DNA of 64,000 nucleotides from Pomphorhynchus laevis (Eukaryota > Acanthocephala > Palaeacanthocephala > Echinorhynchida > Pomphorhynchidae), in the NCBI GenBank assembly GCA_012934845.2, contig WNNJ02002212.1:124001-188000 (forward strand), written 5' to 3'. Under the pieces are notes generated by a model, which was not told where the DNA came from, did no database searches, and was given only the letters and a program-made list of their open reading frames with translations. The position numbers and the translations under genes are program-made. How positions within the stretch are numbered: the stretch's first letter is position 1; each line of letters begins with the position of its first letter. Shown here piece by piece: positions 1 through 10,723 of the stretch.

Positions 1-1020
1 TTGAGTAGAGATTGGAACATGAAATTTTGAGTCTTAGTGAGGGAATCCAGGAGTTCAGGATATTAGTCATAGACAAATATCTACTCCTGAAACTACAAGA
101 AAGGATTGGTTACGGTGAGGGAGTGACTTTATAATTGTGTAGAGAAATTGACTCGTCTAAAGCTCTATCAAGTCCAAAAATACTAATCCAACCTTATGTA
201 TTCTGTTTTAAACTAACAAATTTATCTCTCTTGAATATCTTACAAATGGACGATCGGAAAGCGTTAAGGTGAGCAGTGCATGCCCTATCTTTACTCAGCT
301 ACTGTCTCTAACGAGAACTCCAATATTCTTTCGAGATAATCTGTGTGAAGAAGTCAGAAAGATTGGGATGTAGCATTTTAGCTAAGACCTTGAGTTTTAT
401 CTAAGTTGGATTGAAAATGCAATCTTTATAGGTTATCGATAAAATCCCGGTAGCTTGCTGATATTGGTAGGAATTAAATCTAGTCAAACTCGTATTACTT
501 ACAAAGGGAAAGAGTCAGTTAGCCGTATGAAAGAGGGCAACTCTGATTGGATCGAATTAGTATATTCTTCTCAATAGGGTATCGTCTAACCCCTATCGAA
601 GTAGGTCGAGTGAAGTGGACAATTGTTGACGCGACTGTTTAATACAGAATGGTTTAAGTATTTATTTATGATGAAGCAATAGAATGCCAAGGAGTAAATT
701 GGTAGATGTTCAGTGAAAAGTGGAGGCCGGTGGTACACGAATAAGGTATTTATTCCTTGCTGTGCAAAATGTGGTATTCATTTTTTGTTGTTCAGATAGC
801 TGCTAGTGTCGACTAATACTTCGAACCTTTCATTCACTATATAGATCGGTACCTTTAGATAAAAGTTTGTATTCACGTTGAGGGAGGCAAGCAATACAAC
901 TGATGATACTCGATCCCGTTTAGAATAAATACAGACACGGGGGTAGTAGCCTTATTTATCGCATTGACATGGCATGTCACCATTCTGGCAGGGTAATTTG
1001 ATTTTCCTCTACAAAATACA
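1..1020 (-). mobile_element. Old, diverged LINE family A fragment (ORF2 region)
   Basis: The reverse strand lines up by eye with the endonuclease-to-linker part of ORF2 in the LINE A copy at 41.5-43.9 kb. A 20-base stretch around 618-640 (gtggacaattgttgacgcga) is shared with 42717-42740, and blocks near 60-230, 260-560 and 600-700 run in the same order in both copies. No open frame survives, so this copy is much older than the one at 11-14.9 kb. It enters from beyond the window edge. The end near 1020 is approximate because similarity fades there. Confidence 0.6.
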
Positions 1021-1427
1021 TGTTATACATTTTAAGTATATAGGTGCCTTTCTTATCGGCGTTAACAGTCATAATATTTAACCGTTGAATGACTTCTGAT
1101 TCGTTAGTTTAACGATAAAAACCGATAATTTTTTGTGCGGCAGTAAGTGACTTGGCGAGGTGATAGTGACGGCCCTATCTAAATTTAGAAGGTCAAATAT
1201 AAGAAGACGCTGTTTGATTATCTGACATCAACCCGCGTATAAACAAATCGCTGATGTATTCATTATTCAACTCATCCGCGTTGCAGTTCTAAAATTGCAA
1301 TCTCTGTACTAGGAACGCAATGATTGCTTAAAAGAATCAATATCCTCGTCGATTTTCTGTGGCAGAATCGAAAGTACATGCCTAAGATAATTTTAATTGG
1401 ATTTTTTGTATATATTCGCTTCAGCGT

Positions 1428-1461
1428 GAACTGCACGGAATCTTCAAATTCCGTGCAGTTC
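1428..1461. repeat. Perfect 14-bp hairpin
   Basis: The arm gaactgcacggaat is followed by a 6-base loop (1442-1447) and its exact reverse complement. It sits in otherwise unassigned DNA. It could be a decayed foldback or an RNA hairpin. No terminator role is implied because no gene ends here. Confidence 0.7.
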
Positions 1462-1469
1462 TCATATTT

Positions 1470-2190
1470 TGTAGGCTTGTGTTCCAACGCGCATGATGAA
1501 GCATTCCACCAAGGGATTTACATCCGGACTCGTAATCAGTTAATATGTAAACTTGTACTTCCATAGCTTAAGATTTCTTTGACTGTCGCTTTCACCCGAA
1601 GACACATTGAATCGTTCTAGTCGAATATTCGATCGTTGACAAAGTGACTGAATGTGACTGAATGTAATTCGACTCCTCAATGTTGAATAAATTGTGGTAA
1701 ATTTAACTGAATAGGTTTTATTCTACGTCTTAAAATAGAAAGGAGATTAATTAAATATAACAGTTAGAACTGTAATCTGTTCTTGACTTCTATTTTTCAT
1801 TCTAAAAGCGAGATCGTAAGATAGTAATCCAAAAATGTTTCAAAACGTTATTAGATCTTATTGACCTTTACTTAATTATTAATACTAGTTGTTCACGATT
1901 AGTTTTTCACTATAATCTGTTATGTTTTTTAATTTTTAATAATTTCATATTTTCTCACTTAAGCTCCTTTGTAAAATTGTTAATTAATATAATAATCATA
2001 AATATTACTCTATAATTATTATGTAATTTAAGAAATATTTAATAATATAATGTATTTCACTAAGTATATAAAAGTATTTAGAAATATTAAAGTTATTATT
2101 ATTCCTGATCGATTGAGTTGTGATTGCGCGTATAATTATAGATATTTAAAATATGTCAATAAACGAGAACGAATAACGGTCGAGTAAGTC
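1470..2190. other. AT-rich non-coding stretch upstream of the small ORF
   Basis: No ORF, RNA gene or repeat is recognised here. The part nearest the ORF (about 1900-2160) is very AT-rich and would contain any promoter for the 2191 ORF. An in-frame TAA lies two codons before that ATG, so the ORF does not extend further upstream without splicing. Confidence 0.4.
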
Positions 2191-2439
2191 ATGAGTCAGT
2201 CAACCTTGTCAGAAGGCATCTTTGTAAGTCCGTCCAAATCTCCTGTTCCATCGCGAAAACACTTCTTCGATCAAGACGACGACAATTATCACGAATTGCA
2301 CTGGAAATTAGATCAAGCGCCGATGAGACCAAATCGCCGTCCTAATGAAAATCCGAGACGACTTGTACGCACTTTAAGCCCGATGATATGCGAAGCTCTA
2401 GTAAATGAATTGTCCAAGCGGCACAATTTAAAGCAGTAG
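2191..2439 (+). CDS. Small hypothetical protein, 82 aa (possible host gene)
   Basis: This frame starts with ATG, with an in-frame TAA six bases upstream, and ends at a TAG. I do not recognise the product. It looks like a real protein rather than chance AT-rich translation. It is hydrophilic, with Ser/Pro-rich stretches (SPSKSPVPSR, residues 13-22), an acidic DQDDD patch near residue 28, a Pro/Arg/Asn-rich middle (RPNRRPNENPRR, about 46-57) and a C-terminal segment with helical character. There is no signal peptide, membrane segment or cysteine pair. GC content and codon use are clearly richer than the flanks. It could be a complete small intronless gene, a single exon of a larger gene or a retrocopy. 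No function is proposed. Confidence 0.55.
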   Translation: MSQSTLSEGIFVSPSKSPVPSRKHFFDQDDDNYHELHWKLDQAPMRPNRRPNENPRRLVRTLSPMICEALVNELSKRHNLKQ

Positions 2440-2879
2440 ATTTAAATTCATACATCTTAGATATTGTAGCGTTTAAAAACCTTAACATGATCCAACTTTA
2501 TTTTTACATCAAGAAATTTTATATCTAAAATGAACTTTTACTGTAAATCAATTTTCTGTCGATAAATTTTGACTTAATCTTATTATTTGCAATAACGAGA
2601 TTCAGTTTAAATTTACATTTTTATTTGCATTTTTTATTAAAACAAAATAATATCAAGTGAAAATTTTTAAATTAAATTAAAAATACAATCTCGGGTTAAT
2701 CTAAAACTAAATAACTCTCACGATGTATTTTTAGAACGATCCTGGGTTAATTGACGATGCTTATCGCATTAATAAAACATAAATTATATACTTTATCTTT
2801 AATATTTCGATATACAATTAGAATCAGTTTCAACAAATTGTGTATATTTTTAATCCAAAGCTTTTTTAAATTTCAATAT

Positions 2880-3034
2880 TAAATTTTAACTTGATAAAAA
2901 TTATAAAATCTTGTATAACAATTATTTATCATTTATAATTATTTATTATTTAATTATTTAAATTTAATTTAGCATTATTTGTAATTTATAAATAGTATTA
3001 AATAGGTAGACTCAGTTAGCTGATCTGATTTAAT
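2880..3034 (+). mobile_element. PLE-end repeat fragment
   Basis: An AT-rich block ending in gtagactcagttag and ctgatctgattt matches the distal part of the PLE-associated repeat copies at 10.5 kb and, in reverse, at 53.5 and 61.5 kb. Only the far end of the repeat is present. The hammerhead-like segment seen in the fuller copies is absent. Confidence 0.55.
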
Positions 3035-3492
3035 ATTTGAAAAAAAATACGTTTTGTTTTGGTGAAAATGATTCTTAACGTAAATCGAATAGATTTTTGT
3101 AAATTCATCGTAACAAAGAAAGCGAGTAAAATATAGATTTATTCCAAAAATTCACAATGTTTTGATAGCTCATGCTATCATATTCAAGAAACAAAATGTT
3201 TGTTCTTCATTAATCGAATATATATAAAACTTATTTTTCATTTATGCGATAACCATCGTCATTCAACTAAATATCATGCAATCATGACCCTTTGCATATT
3301 GCATTTCAATATATTGATAAATTCTGAACAGTGACGGCAGTCTAGAAACGATAGATGAGTAAATGAGAAAAGGACGAAGTGATAACTAGTTTGCTAAGTT
3401 TTCGTTTCTTTATAATTTTATCTGATCACATCGGTATTTATTAATTGATCAACATGACAAGCATGTTTTAAATTATTGTAATTGTTAAAATG

Positions 3493-3776
3493 TGTGGTTT
3501 ATGTGATTTGATTGGAAATTAATTGGAAGTTCAGTTCTGTATTTTGTTGTGGTTTATATGATTTGATTGAAAATTAATTGGAAGTTCAATTTCTATATTT
3601 TCGTTGTGGTTTATGGTATTTGATTGGAAATTAATTGAAAGTTCAGTTTTTATATTTTCGTTGTGGTTTATGTAATTTGATTGGAAATTAATTGGAAGTT
3701 CAGTTCTATATTTTCGTTGTGGTTTATGTGATTTGATTGGAAATTAATTGAAAGTTCAGTTCTATATTTTCGTTGA
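3493..3776 (+). repeat. 57-bp tandem repeat, five units
   Basis: Units begin near 3493, 3549, 3606, 3663 and 3720 with tgtggtttatgtgatttgat and differ by only a few substitutions and one- or two-base indels. Each contains ggaaattaattggaagttca and ends in a tattttcgt stretch. The units have no open frame, so this is an ordinary minisatellite. Confidence 0.9.
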
Positions 3777-4625
3777 GAAACATTTTAAACGCATTTGCCT
3801 AGAAAGACCAATTCTATTACAGTTGAGTATATTGTAGTATTTGGCACTTAAACTATAACACATCTATTAGTAAGAACAATATGGTTGTCGTGAATGTGTT
3901 TTTAGCCAATATTAGGGTCGTACTACATCAATGAAATTAATGACGTGTTATTCGAATAACACTCTTCAAAAATGTTACTTTTAAACTTGTATAATTTTCT
4001 AATTATTAAATCCAATACTCACTATCTAAAATTTTATGTCTACACTAATAAATGGTTGTCGTATGCTATATATTTTATCCGTTTTAGTAAAGATGCTTTT
4101 ATATATATATTTATAAATATAAATATCTATATGATACAAAGTGGAATATATTAATATGATACAGTGCAATATTTTATATCCGTTTATAAAAAATTTCAGG
4201 ACGAGTTTTCAATTATTTATTATTTATTGACGATTTTTTAATAATATTTAGTTTGTATCTATCGATAAAATAAAATATTTAGCAAATTTTTAATAATATT
4301 ATACAGCTGGCAAAATTAAAGGGCAATTTATCTGCATTTTTCACTGCCAATTAGAACTTCGTTATTTCTCGTATAGTAGTTTTGATAAATATATTTTCTG
4401 AATAAGTAAGAATTACGTTCGCGTGCCACCTAATACGTTCAGGTTGACATTCTGATGGCACACGCAAACAATATTTTATTAATATATACAAGCCTTCAGT
4501 TCTGACTATAGAATAATTGACATGTAAATTACAATACTTGATGTACACCGTCTTTTATGTATGTAGTGTTTGTATCTGGAAGTATCATCACGTCATGTTC
4601 GTTCTGAGTTTTAGATTAAGCGGAT
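3777..4625. other. AT-rich stretch without recognisable genes
   Basis: Short open frames occur on both strands, but their composition (Tyr, Ile, Asn and Phe runs) is that of random AT-rich DNA. No homology or repeat is recognised. Confidence 0.4.
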
Positions 4626-4629
4626 TTTT

Positions 4630-5215
4630 TTTACGGATGGATAATAAACAATATCTTTTCTATTAGAATAAGGTATACTAAATAATCAAATTTCACAAGA
4701 GGAAAGATGTCATTAGCGCGTATTTGGTCACGCTGCTATGTTGGATGGAGGAATAAGGGGCGAAACCTGATAGCATAGCAGTTCCTCCTGATGACCTCGA
4801 TTCCTTATTCTTATAAGGAGAGCGCATATGGGCGTGAAGATTTACTTTTCATAAATTCAACGTTCATTGTTAAGCAATAATTTTTTATTCTTATACATTG
4901 TCTGTTACTTAATATTCATTTCATGAATATTGACTTTTATTTTAGATTTCAATTTATACAATAAATCAAAGATTAATTAACGATTGTGATTGTTACAATT
5001 AGTAGCTTTATTACCTTGAAATTGATGAACAACCACATATATTGCATTACTTCTAAAACTAAGCAGCTAAACGTATTATGTTCTCCAAACATAATTAGAA
5101 AACGAACAAGCTTCGTTGTTTAATTTTAGAAGCCATATAAAGTGACAACGTTGTCAATAGAATGCAAGTGATATTTGCATTCTATTAATCAGTTAACTGA
5201 TCTGATTTGTTTTAC
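4630..5215 (+). mobile_element. PLE tail plus terminal repeat with hammerhead-like segment
   Basis: The block starts with the same tail (tttacggatggataataaac) that precedes the repeat in the other copies. It continues with a conserved core at 4700-4820, in which gctgctatgttgg pairs imperfectly with catagcagttcc and a GAAAC is followed about 20 bases later by CTGATGA. It ends near 5215 with gttaactgatctgatttg. Equivalent blocks lie at 9.96-10.55, 15.8-16.1 and 53.5-53.9 kb. Terminal repeats carrying hammerhead motifs are a published feature of Penelope-like elements. Attribution to the PLE rests on the copy at 9.77-10.2 kb, where a PLE-like coding tail leads straight into this repeat. Confidence 0.6.
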
Positions 5216-6040
5216 ATATAGCTAGCGACATTTAGATTTTGTTTCCCTTATTTATGGTATGTCCTATATCATAAATATTAAAACTTCGTATTAGTACGAC
5301 TAATTTTCAAATAAGTTTAATTTATTTTTATTTCTTAACTTTAAAATTGGAGAAGTTTACACTAAAATTTAAACTGCTTCACACTATCACTTCTTACATA
5401 CCAGGTAATGATGGACAATAGTGAGGTCGCGGAGCACGTTTAGTGAATTTGATCTATTTTAGATATAGTTCCAGCCTGCGACCACCTAAAGTAGGACAGT
5501 ACCCTGTCAGATGTTGCTGGATCGCCCGTTGTAAGTTTAGTCTTAGTCAACTAAATAAGTGGCCACACTGAAAAAGCAACGTTAAAAATTATAACTTAAC
5601 ATAAGTTACATGTACTCAACCAGATTAGAAAACAATATGTAAGTACTAATGATTTTAATTTTAGATCTTTTAAATGTAACAAAAAAATTGTAAAGCTTGT
5701 CGTGTTATAAATAATAATTGGATTGTAAGTAATACGACAAACAAATGTTTTTCATTAAATATCACTGATATTTAATTGCATCCGCAATACCCCAGGTGTA
5801 GTGTGTGCATGTAAAACGTATCAACATCAAATCAATATCGGTATTCAATATTATAATAAAATTATATTACATAAGCATATGAAATTAATAGAACACGATA
5901 TAAAAAGTTTTAACTATTTATTTTAGAACATTTTATTGAAGAAAATAAGTCAATATTTTATCAAAAACTATTAGAAAGAGAAAGTTTTTTGATTAAAAGC
6001 TAAATTCCCATGTACTGAGTAAGGTTGAATGACGTGGTAC
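5216..6040. other. AT-rich stretch, little recognised
   Basis: No gene is recognised. A more GC-rich pocket at about 5400-5560 has no identifiable homology. Confidence 0.35.
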
Positions 6041-6045
6041 AAGAA

Positions 6046-6279
6046 ATGGGCAGAAGTAGTATAATACATAATAAACAACTATATTATAATAATCCGGTTA
6101 AACGCAAACCAAGAAGTCATGGTGATAAAAGGAATAGGAAAAATAGAGTTAAAAATATTAAAAAAGATATGTATATAAATGAACAATTACAAATATTAAA
6201 ACAACTTTTAAGAGATAATAAGCTGAAAGATCTTTATGTAAATATAAGAAATTTTCTAAAGATATCATTTGTTCAATAA
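6046..6279 (+). CDS. Lys/Arg-rich 77-aa ORF, probably part of a PLE
   Basis: The first ATG is at 6046; the frame is open slightly further upstream but only from a TTG. The product is strongly basic, with KRKPRSH and RNRKNRVKNIKK clusters in residues 20-45, then a segment of likely helix. The stop region (6274-6295) shares 22 bases with 4959-4980 inside the PLE-end block, which ties it loosely to the same element. It may be a degraded N-terminal piece of a PLE protein. A chance ORF is not excluded. Confidence 0.3.
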   Translation: MGRSSIIHNKQLYYNNPVKRKPRSHGDKRNRKNRVKNIKKDMYINEQLQILKQLLRDNKLKDLYVNIRNFLKISFVQ

Positions 6280-6459
6280 ATCAAAGATTAATTAAGGATT
6301 ATGATAGGTTAAGTTGTATAATAGACAGTTATTGTAATATAAAATACTATAATCGGACAATAAATGTTAACAATAAATTTTATTGTTATTATTAATTTTT
6401 TTAAATAAATTGAATTTATTATTACAAACAAAAATTGATAATTAAACTGGAGAAAATTC

Positions 6460-8092
6460 GTCAATCTTCGTAAACTTCTCCAAGTCTACCGCGAAATCTG
6501 CTATGCATATCAACAAATAAATATTTCATGTTTTGGCAGAGTGGCCCTCGAGTCCAGTGTCTTGGCGCGAAGAGGGATTCTGCGATGATAATATTTGCGT
6601 AGGGGTGTCGATTTGACGGATGCTGGTGAACTGATAGGAACCGGGAACATGGTAGCGCGGATTCCTTAGACAACGAGATGATGCCCTGGCTAAGGCAACG
6701 CTAATTGATCTGCGAATTTCCGAAGCAATGATATTATGTTTCCTGCCCGTTTTATCCGCCGTTCTTTCCGCGATTGTCCTTATAACGAATTTTGCCGTAA
6801 TTCCTGCTCCACCACTCTTCGAAAAAGTTAGTGGGAAGAAACTCCCTCGCTACACATCAACTATTTTTCAAGGTATCGATTCCTCTTTCTCATCTCGTGA
6901 TAACCGTGTGCATTGGCAGGGGTTCTCTGGGAATAGGAAGGAGTATTGGAGTTGAATACGACTATGTCCATGACGGACCGCTAATTTCCATTTCCCAAGA
7001 GACCTGTACATACTATATTCGAGCGGGCGTCTCGATCTCTTGTTGCATTAGACGAATCAAATACATGCGATGGGTGTACTGGAGCTAGGACGGGTTCGAC
7101 CGCTAAGCACGAAGAAACCCTGCTCAAATATCTTGATATTATGTCGCGTAGTGAATCATGGCAAGTGATTGGCAAGCCACCTTTTTTACACGACAACGCG
7201 TGTGCCACATTGTTGGGTTGTCCACATATATACGATAACGGGACGTCTGAACACGTGAGGCTATATCTTGAATTTATCGCTTCTCGAAATTCACGAGCAG
7301 AAAGGCGACAGTCCTCACTTTCGATTGGCCTTGCAGATAGCCACAATGAGGCACCTTTTTCCCTGGCGTATGGGATGGTGTCGAGCAATATGGATGGTCC
7401 AGACGCCTTTATGCTTTCGTGAATCGTCACCCAAAAGTTTGACTTATGACGAACAATCGTTCTAATTGTCTCTTGCGTTGCTTCTTCCATCGAGTCAAGA
7501 GATTTCAATGTATGAAATAATAATAAAGACCAATTATATTCTAATTCGTGCATCACCGATATATCGCGGACTTTCAATTCACTCATTCCTACTGGGAGAC
7601 TGAAAACCTGTCTGAGGTAATCCGATATTAGTGGTATTCCACATATTTTAGGAAGCAGTGTTCCTTATTTCATTCTCCACAGGATTTAGACGGACACGAT
7701 CAAATTGACATGTCATTAAGACGAACGCCCACATGTGCTGAATAGAGTGAGTTAGACAAGCGTGAGCACACTGTGGGTCAATTGCAGCTACCTCGGCCAA
7801 GCGGTTTACAAGCGACAACTAATTTCGGACCCTTTTGACGATCAACTCGTCTGTAAACTCTTTTGAGCCTATTGGAGATCCAAGGACTTCTGCTCCATCT
7901 GATCTTATCGGAATTGCGGAATCAGCAAAAACCTCTTCCGTGTGCTTGGCGTTAGAAGGGTGAACGAGAAGGCAGCATTTTGCGGGGTTACAGTGGAAGC
8001 CGTAAGCCGGATTTTCAACTATCACGAAATTTATAGCCGAAAGGCATGCTCCGACTGATCCAACGACATTCGCATCGTCTGCATACCATTTA
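6460..8092 (-). mobile_element. Family D: decayed RT-bearing element, RT end plus C-terminal nuclease-like domain
   Basis: The reverse strand reads, in order: a YADD box (about 8077-8090); a thumb-like segment with PAYGFHCNPAKC and VLGSPIGS (7820-8030); a region with LSARP, FREAI, RYSLTC, CGQ and HALSCKKGG (7000-7580); and a terminal part with VFNSNTPSY and HEMRKR motifs (about 6780-6960). This order matches a family of RT polyproteins common in cnidarian, sponge and other invertebrate genomes. Their last domain looks like a PD-(D/E)XK-type nuclease. I do not assign a retroelement class. The copy is broken and lacks everything before the YADD box. A second fragment lies at 60.69-61.46 kb. Confidence 0.7.
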
Positions 8093-8681
8093 ATAATAAC
8101 AATAAAATATATACACGGACCATGAACTTCATTAATAAATGCATAGATAATATAAATATAGGTAGACTTTTAAATAATTTTAAAAGTAAAGAAATAATAG
8201 GGTCAGATTTTTGGCCCAATTATAGCTGACTTGTTTTTAAGCTTTATAGAATATGAATTTGTTCATAACTGTTTAAAAAATAAATCTAAACAATATAAAT
8301 ATATGAAATATATGTTTCGATATATTAATGATATATGTGTATTTAACTCTAATAATTTTTATTCAAAAAGCTAACAAATTTATCCAGATAGCCTCATTCT
8401 TAATATATCTTAATTAATAGATATGAACAATCAATTAACATCTATTAAAGCAATTATTAAGTTATATAGAAAAAAGTACATATTTAAATTTACACGCATC
8501 ATATTTTCGAATGATAATTCAAAAATCCAAAATAATATTAAAGATAATACATTAAATAATATCAAAGATGCTAATTGTCCCAAAATTGTATGAAAAACAG
8601 CTGGATAAATCAGCTGGACTAATTCTCAATTGTGTAAAAAACATTTGTTTAGTTGTTTTTCATACATTAAATAAAAACTTT
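8093..8681 (+). mobile_element. Penelope-like element (PLE) RT fragment, left part
   Basis: A segment of PLE-type reverse transcriptase is readable at about 8219-8373, including GPIIADLFLSF, a palm-like FRYINDI (in place of the usual YxDD) and CVFNSNNF. Coding similarity fades towards 8681, where a Merlin transposon interrupts the element. It resumes at 9771. The copy is broken. Confidence 0.65.
8674..8681. repeat. 8-bp target-site duplication, left copy (Merlin)
   Basis: aaaacttt here is repeated exactly at 9763-9770, immediately outside both terminal inverted repeats. Eight bases is the known duplication length for Merlin/IS1016-type transposons. Confidence 0.9.
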
Positions 8682-8828
8682 GGATCAATGAAAAAATAAT
8701 GCCAAATAAGCATTAAGGAAAAATAAATGCCAAAACATTAATAAAAATTTTATTTAATAAAATTATAAATGTAAAATAAAAACAAATTAAATTAAAACTT
8801 TATTAAACTTAAAATATCGTAAACTAAA

Positions 8829-9077
8829 TTATATATCTATGGTTCCAATTCCACATCCATTTAAAAATTTATTTCTTAAAGTTGTTCTTATCCCTTTTCT
8901 CTTTTTAATTTCCAGCTTCATTTCATTATGAAATGTGCTTTCAAAGTGCTGAGTATGCATTACTGTATCCTTATCAACAAAAGAATATTTATGATGACAA
9001 ACAGTGCCATGTGCAAATCCATTTTTCTGCAGTTGTTTGTAGGAAGGATGCTTTTCCAGTATGAATAACTGATCCAA
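8829..9077 (-). pseudogene. Merlin transposase fragment, C-terminal part
   Basis: This 82-codon piece carries YKQLQKNGFAHGTVCHHKYS, FVDKDTVMHTQHFES and a Lys-rich tail (EIKKRKGIRTT). In the family, this region holds the HTxxxE motif that contributes catalytic residues. The first residue in this frame is not a true start. The piece is a remnant of the 9.7-to-8.8-kb reverse-strand transposase. Confidence 0.7.
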
Positions 9078-9155
9078 TTACAACATGCTCACTAATGATT
9101 CTTAAAATTGTTTCTTTATTTTTATATTTCTTGTACCCATCTTGTTTTTTTATTT

Positions 9156-9356
9156 CTACAATCCAAATGCATCGGTCTTATTAGTGGGCGACCTACTACT
9201 TCTATGACTCTTACATTTGTAGTTCAGCATGGTTTCATCACACTGAACAAACATCCCACGAATGCCGCATAAATTATTCATTTTATTGTTTTCACTTTCC
9301 ATTTTGTGAATTAATTTATTAATTAATTTTCTTAAGGTTGGCTTGCTTACATTCAT
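9156..9356 (-). pseudogene. Merlin transposase fragment, catalytic-Asp part
   Basis: This 66-codon piece contains a helix-turn-helix-like start (SKPTLRKLINKLIHKM) and then FVQCDETMLNYKCKSHRS, matching the beginning of the ISXO2-like DDE domain of Merlin transposases. The frame is lost after NKTDAFGL. The next conserved part of the domain is found in a separate frame at 8829-9077. Confidence 0.7.
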
Positions 9357-9762
9357 TGGATTTAATATGGAATGTCATGGTTGCTTAGAGGCATATTTAA
9401 TTAATATTTTAACAACTGTCTTAAGAGAGCAAGAAAAATCTTCGAAAGAAGATCCTCGTCGTACTGAAAATCTTTCATGACGCTTAATACATTGAGGTTT
9501 GTAACACCTCCAGACATGACCATCAGAAGAATTCTTGCATTTTTTCAATTTTGATTCAACTTTGCATCCATCGCAATATAACTTGTTTTAAAAATATTGT
9601 TATCGAATGCCCATTGTAATCTCTCTTCTTCGCTCATTTTTAGCATCGCTTCCTCTAGATCTTCAATGTTAATTTGATTTTGCATGGATATAAAACTTTT
9701 TTCTTTGTATACTAAAATCAATGAAAAAATAATGCCATAAGGCATTATTTTTTCCTTGATCC

Positions 9763-9770
9763 AAAACTTT
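9763..9770. repeat. 8-bp target-site duplication, right copy (Merlin)
   Basis: Exact copy of 8674-8681, directly after the right terminal inverted repeat. Confidence 0.9.
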
Positions 9771-9962
9771 TACCTATTGCTATATGTGATGATATTGGTT
9801 TTCTTCAAAATCATTTAAATAATTTAAAAGATACATATTTAAAACTAGATTACAATAAAAATACAATCAAACAGAAAATAGACAAGTTTATAAACCAACA
9901 AAATATTATTGAAAATAAATTTAAATTATCGAGCGGAAAATTTTTATGGACTAACGATCTAT
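9771..9962 (+). mobile_element. PLE C-terminal coding tail, right part
   Basis: After the Merlin insertion the forward strand has an open stretch with KQKIDKFINQQNIIENKFK and GKFLWTNDL ending at a stop near 9960. The same tail is duplicated at 10117-10207. It leads straight into the terminal repeat, which is the basis for assigning that repeat to the PLE. Confidence 0.55.
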
Positions 9963-10116
9963 AATATATTTTGTATAAGAATAAGATTCTAGATAATCAA
10001 ATTTCATAAGAGGAAATACGTCATTAGCATGTAAATGACCACGCTTGGGTCGAGGAATAGGGGCCGAAAACTGATAACATATAAGTTCATTTTGATAACA
10101 TATATTCCTTAAAAAA
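9963..10116 (+). mobile_element. PLE terminal repeat, shortened copy
   Basis: The sequence begins with a conserved gtataagaataag stretch and includes gaggaaatacgtcattagca, the pair acgcttgg/gccgaaaactgat and an abrupt end near 10110, where the coding tail starts again. The hammerhead-like core is incomplete here. Confidence 0.55.
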
Positions 10117-10545
10117 TCAAACAGAAAATAGACAAGTTTATAAATCATCAAAATATTATTAAAAATAGATTTATATTATTAAATGGGAACATTTTTATGG
10201 ATAAATGATAAATGATAAATTATGCCTTAGAATAATATATTACTCTGAATAATTATATTACATCTGAGTAAATACATAACTGACATGTATTTGGAAACGC
10301 TGCTATGCTATGTCGAGGAATATGCGCCTAAATATGATAACATTACAGTTCCTCATTATGATCTCTAATTCTTATTCTGATATTATTTATTAATCAATTC
10401 ATAAAAGTAAGGTGGTATAAACAATTCTTACTATATAAGAATTCGATTTTTTAGAAATCTTAAGATTAAAATATTTATTTTTTTAAATTTATGTATACTA
10501 CAAAGTACGTAGATTCAGCTAACTGATCTGATTTGTCAGGCATAA
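10117..10545 (+). mobile_element. Second PLE tail plus terminal repeat in tandem
   Basis: The first 90 bases repeat the coding tail of 9860-9960 (aaatcaaacagaaaatagac and onwards). They are followed by a fuller terminal repeat: gctgctatgctatg at 10288-10303, an AT-rich middle, and the end gattcagctaactgatctga at about 10511-10530. Tail-repeat-tail-repeat in the same orientation suggests tandem PLE insertion or recombination, both common for this group. Confidence 0.6.
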
Positions 10546-10723
10546 ACATTGTATATATGTAAGGAGTCTTATATCAATAGTTGTAATTTATTTGACTCGA
10601 CATCAATAGTAAGAACTGAATGTTCGTATAAAAGTACAAAATGTATTGTATAATGTTCTCAAGTGAGTAATCAAGATGTCATTTCAAAACTTTTGAATTG
10701 TTAATATAATGGTGATGAACGGA

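Larger units (their letters stand above)
8682..9762 (-). mobile_element. Merlin (IS1016-like) DNA transposon, decayed
   Basis: The 1,081-bp element has terminal inverted repeats: 8682-8703 against the reverse complement of 9741-9762 (ggatcaaKgaaaaaataatg..., 21 of 22 matching), flanked by an 8-bp duplication. The reverse strand encodes pieces of an ISXO2-type DDE transposase: QCDETMLNYK (first Asp, about 9240), then KQLQKNGFAHGTVCHHKYSFV and MHTQHFE (about 8930-9040). The reading frame is interrupted at several points (for example the first frame stops at 9545, and a helix region around 9360-9420 has stops), so the element is not autonomous. The right end contains an extra local palindrome (9718-9762). 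Confidence 0.9.

Noticed and set aside
3972-4154. A 60-codon ORF with Tyr/Ile/Asn-rich product
   Set aside because: The composition is that of random AT-rich DNA; no conserved motif and no supporting context.
6728-7465. Several forward ORFs of 65-93 codons
   Set aside because: They are shadows on the opposite strand of the family D coding region.
10010-10115. A complete hammerhead in the short PLE terminal repeat
   Set aside because: The CTGATGA part is missing in this copy; only fuller copies carry it.
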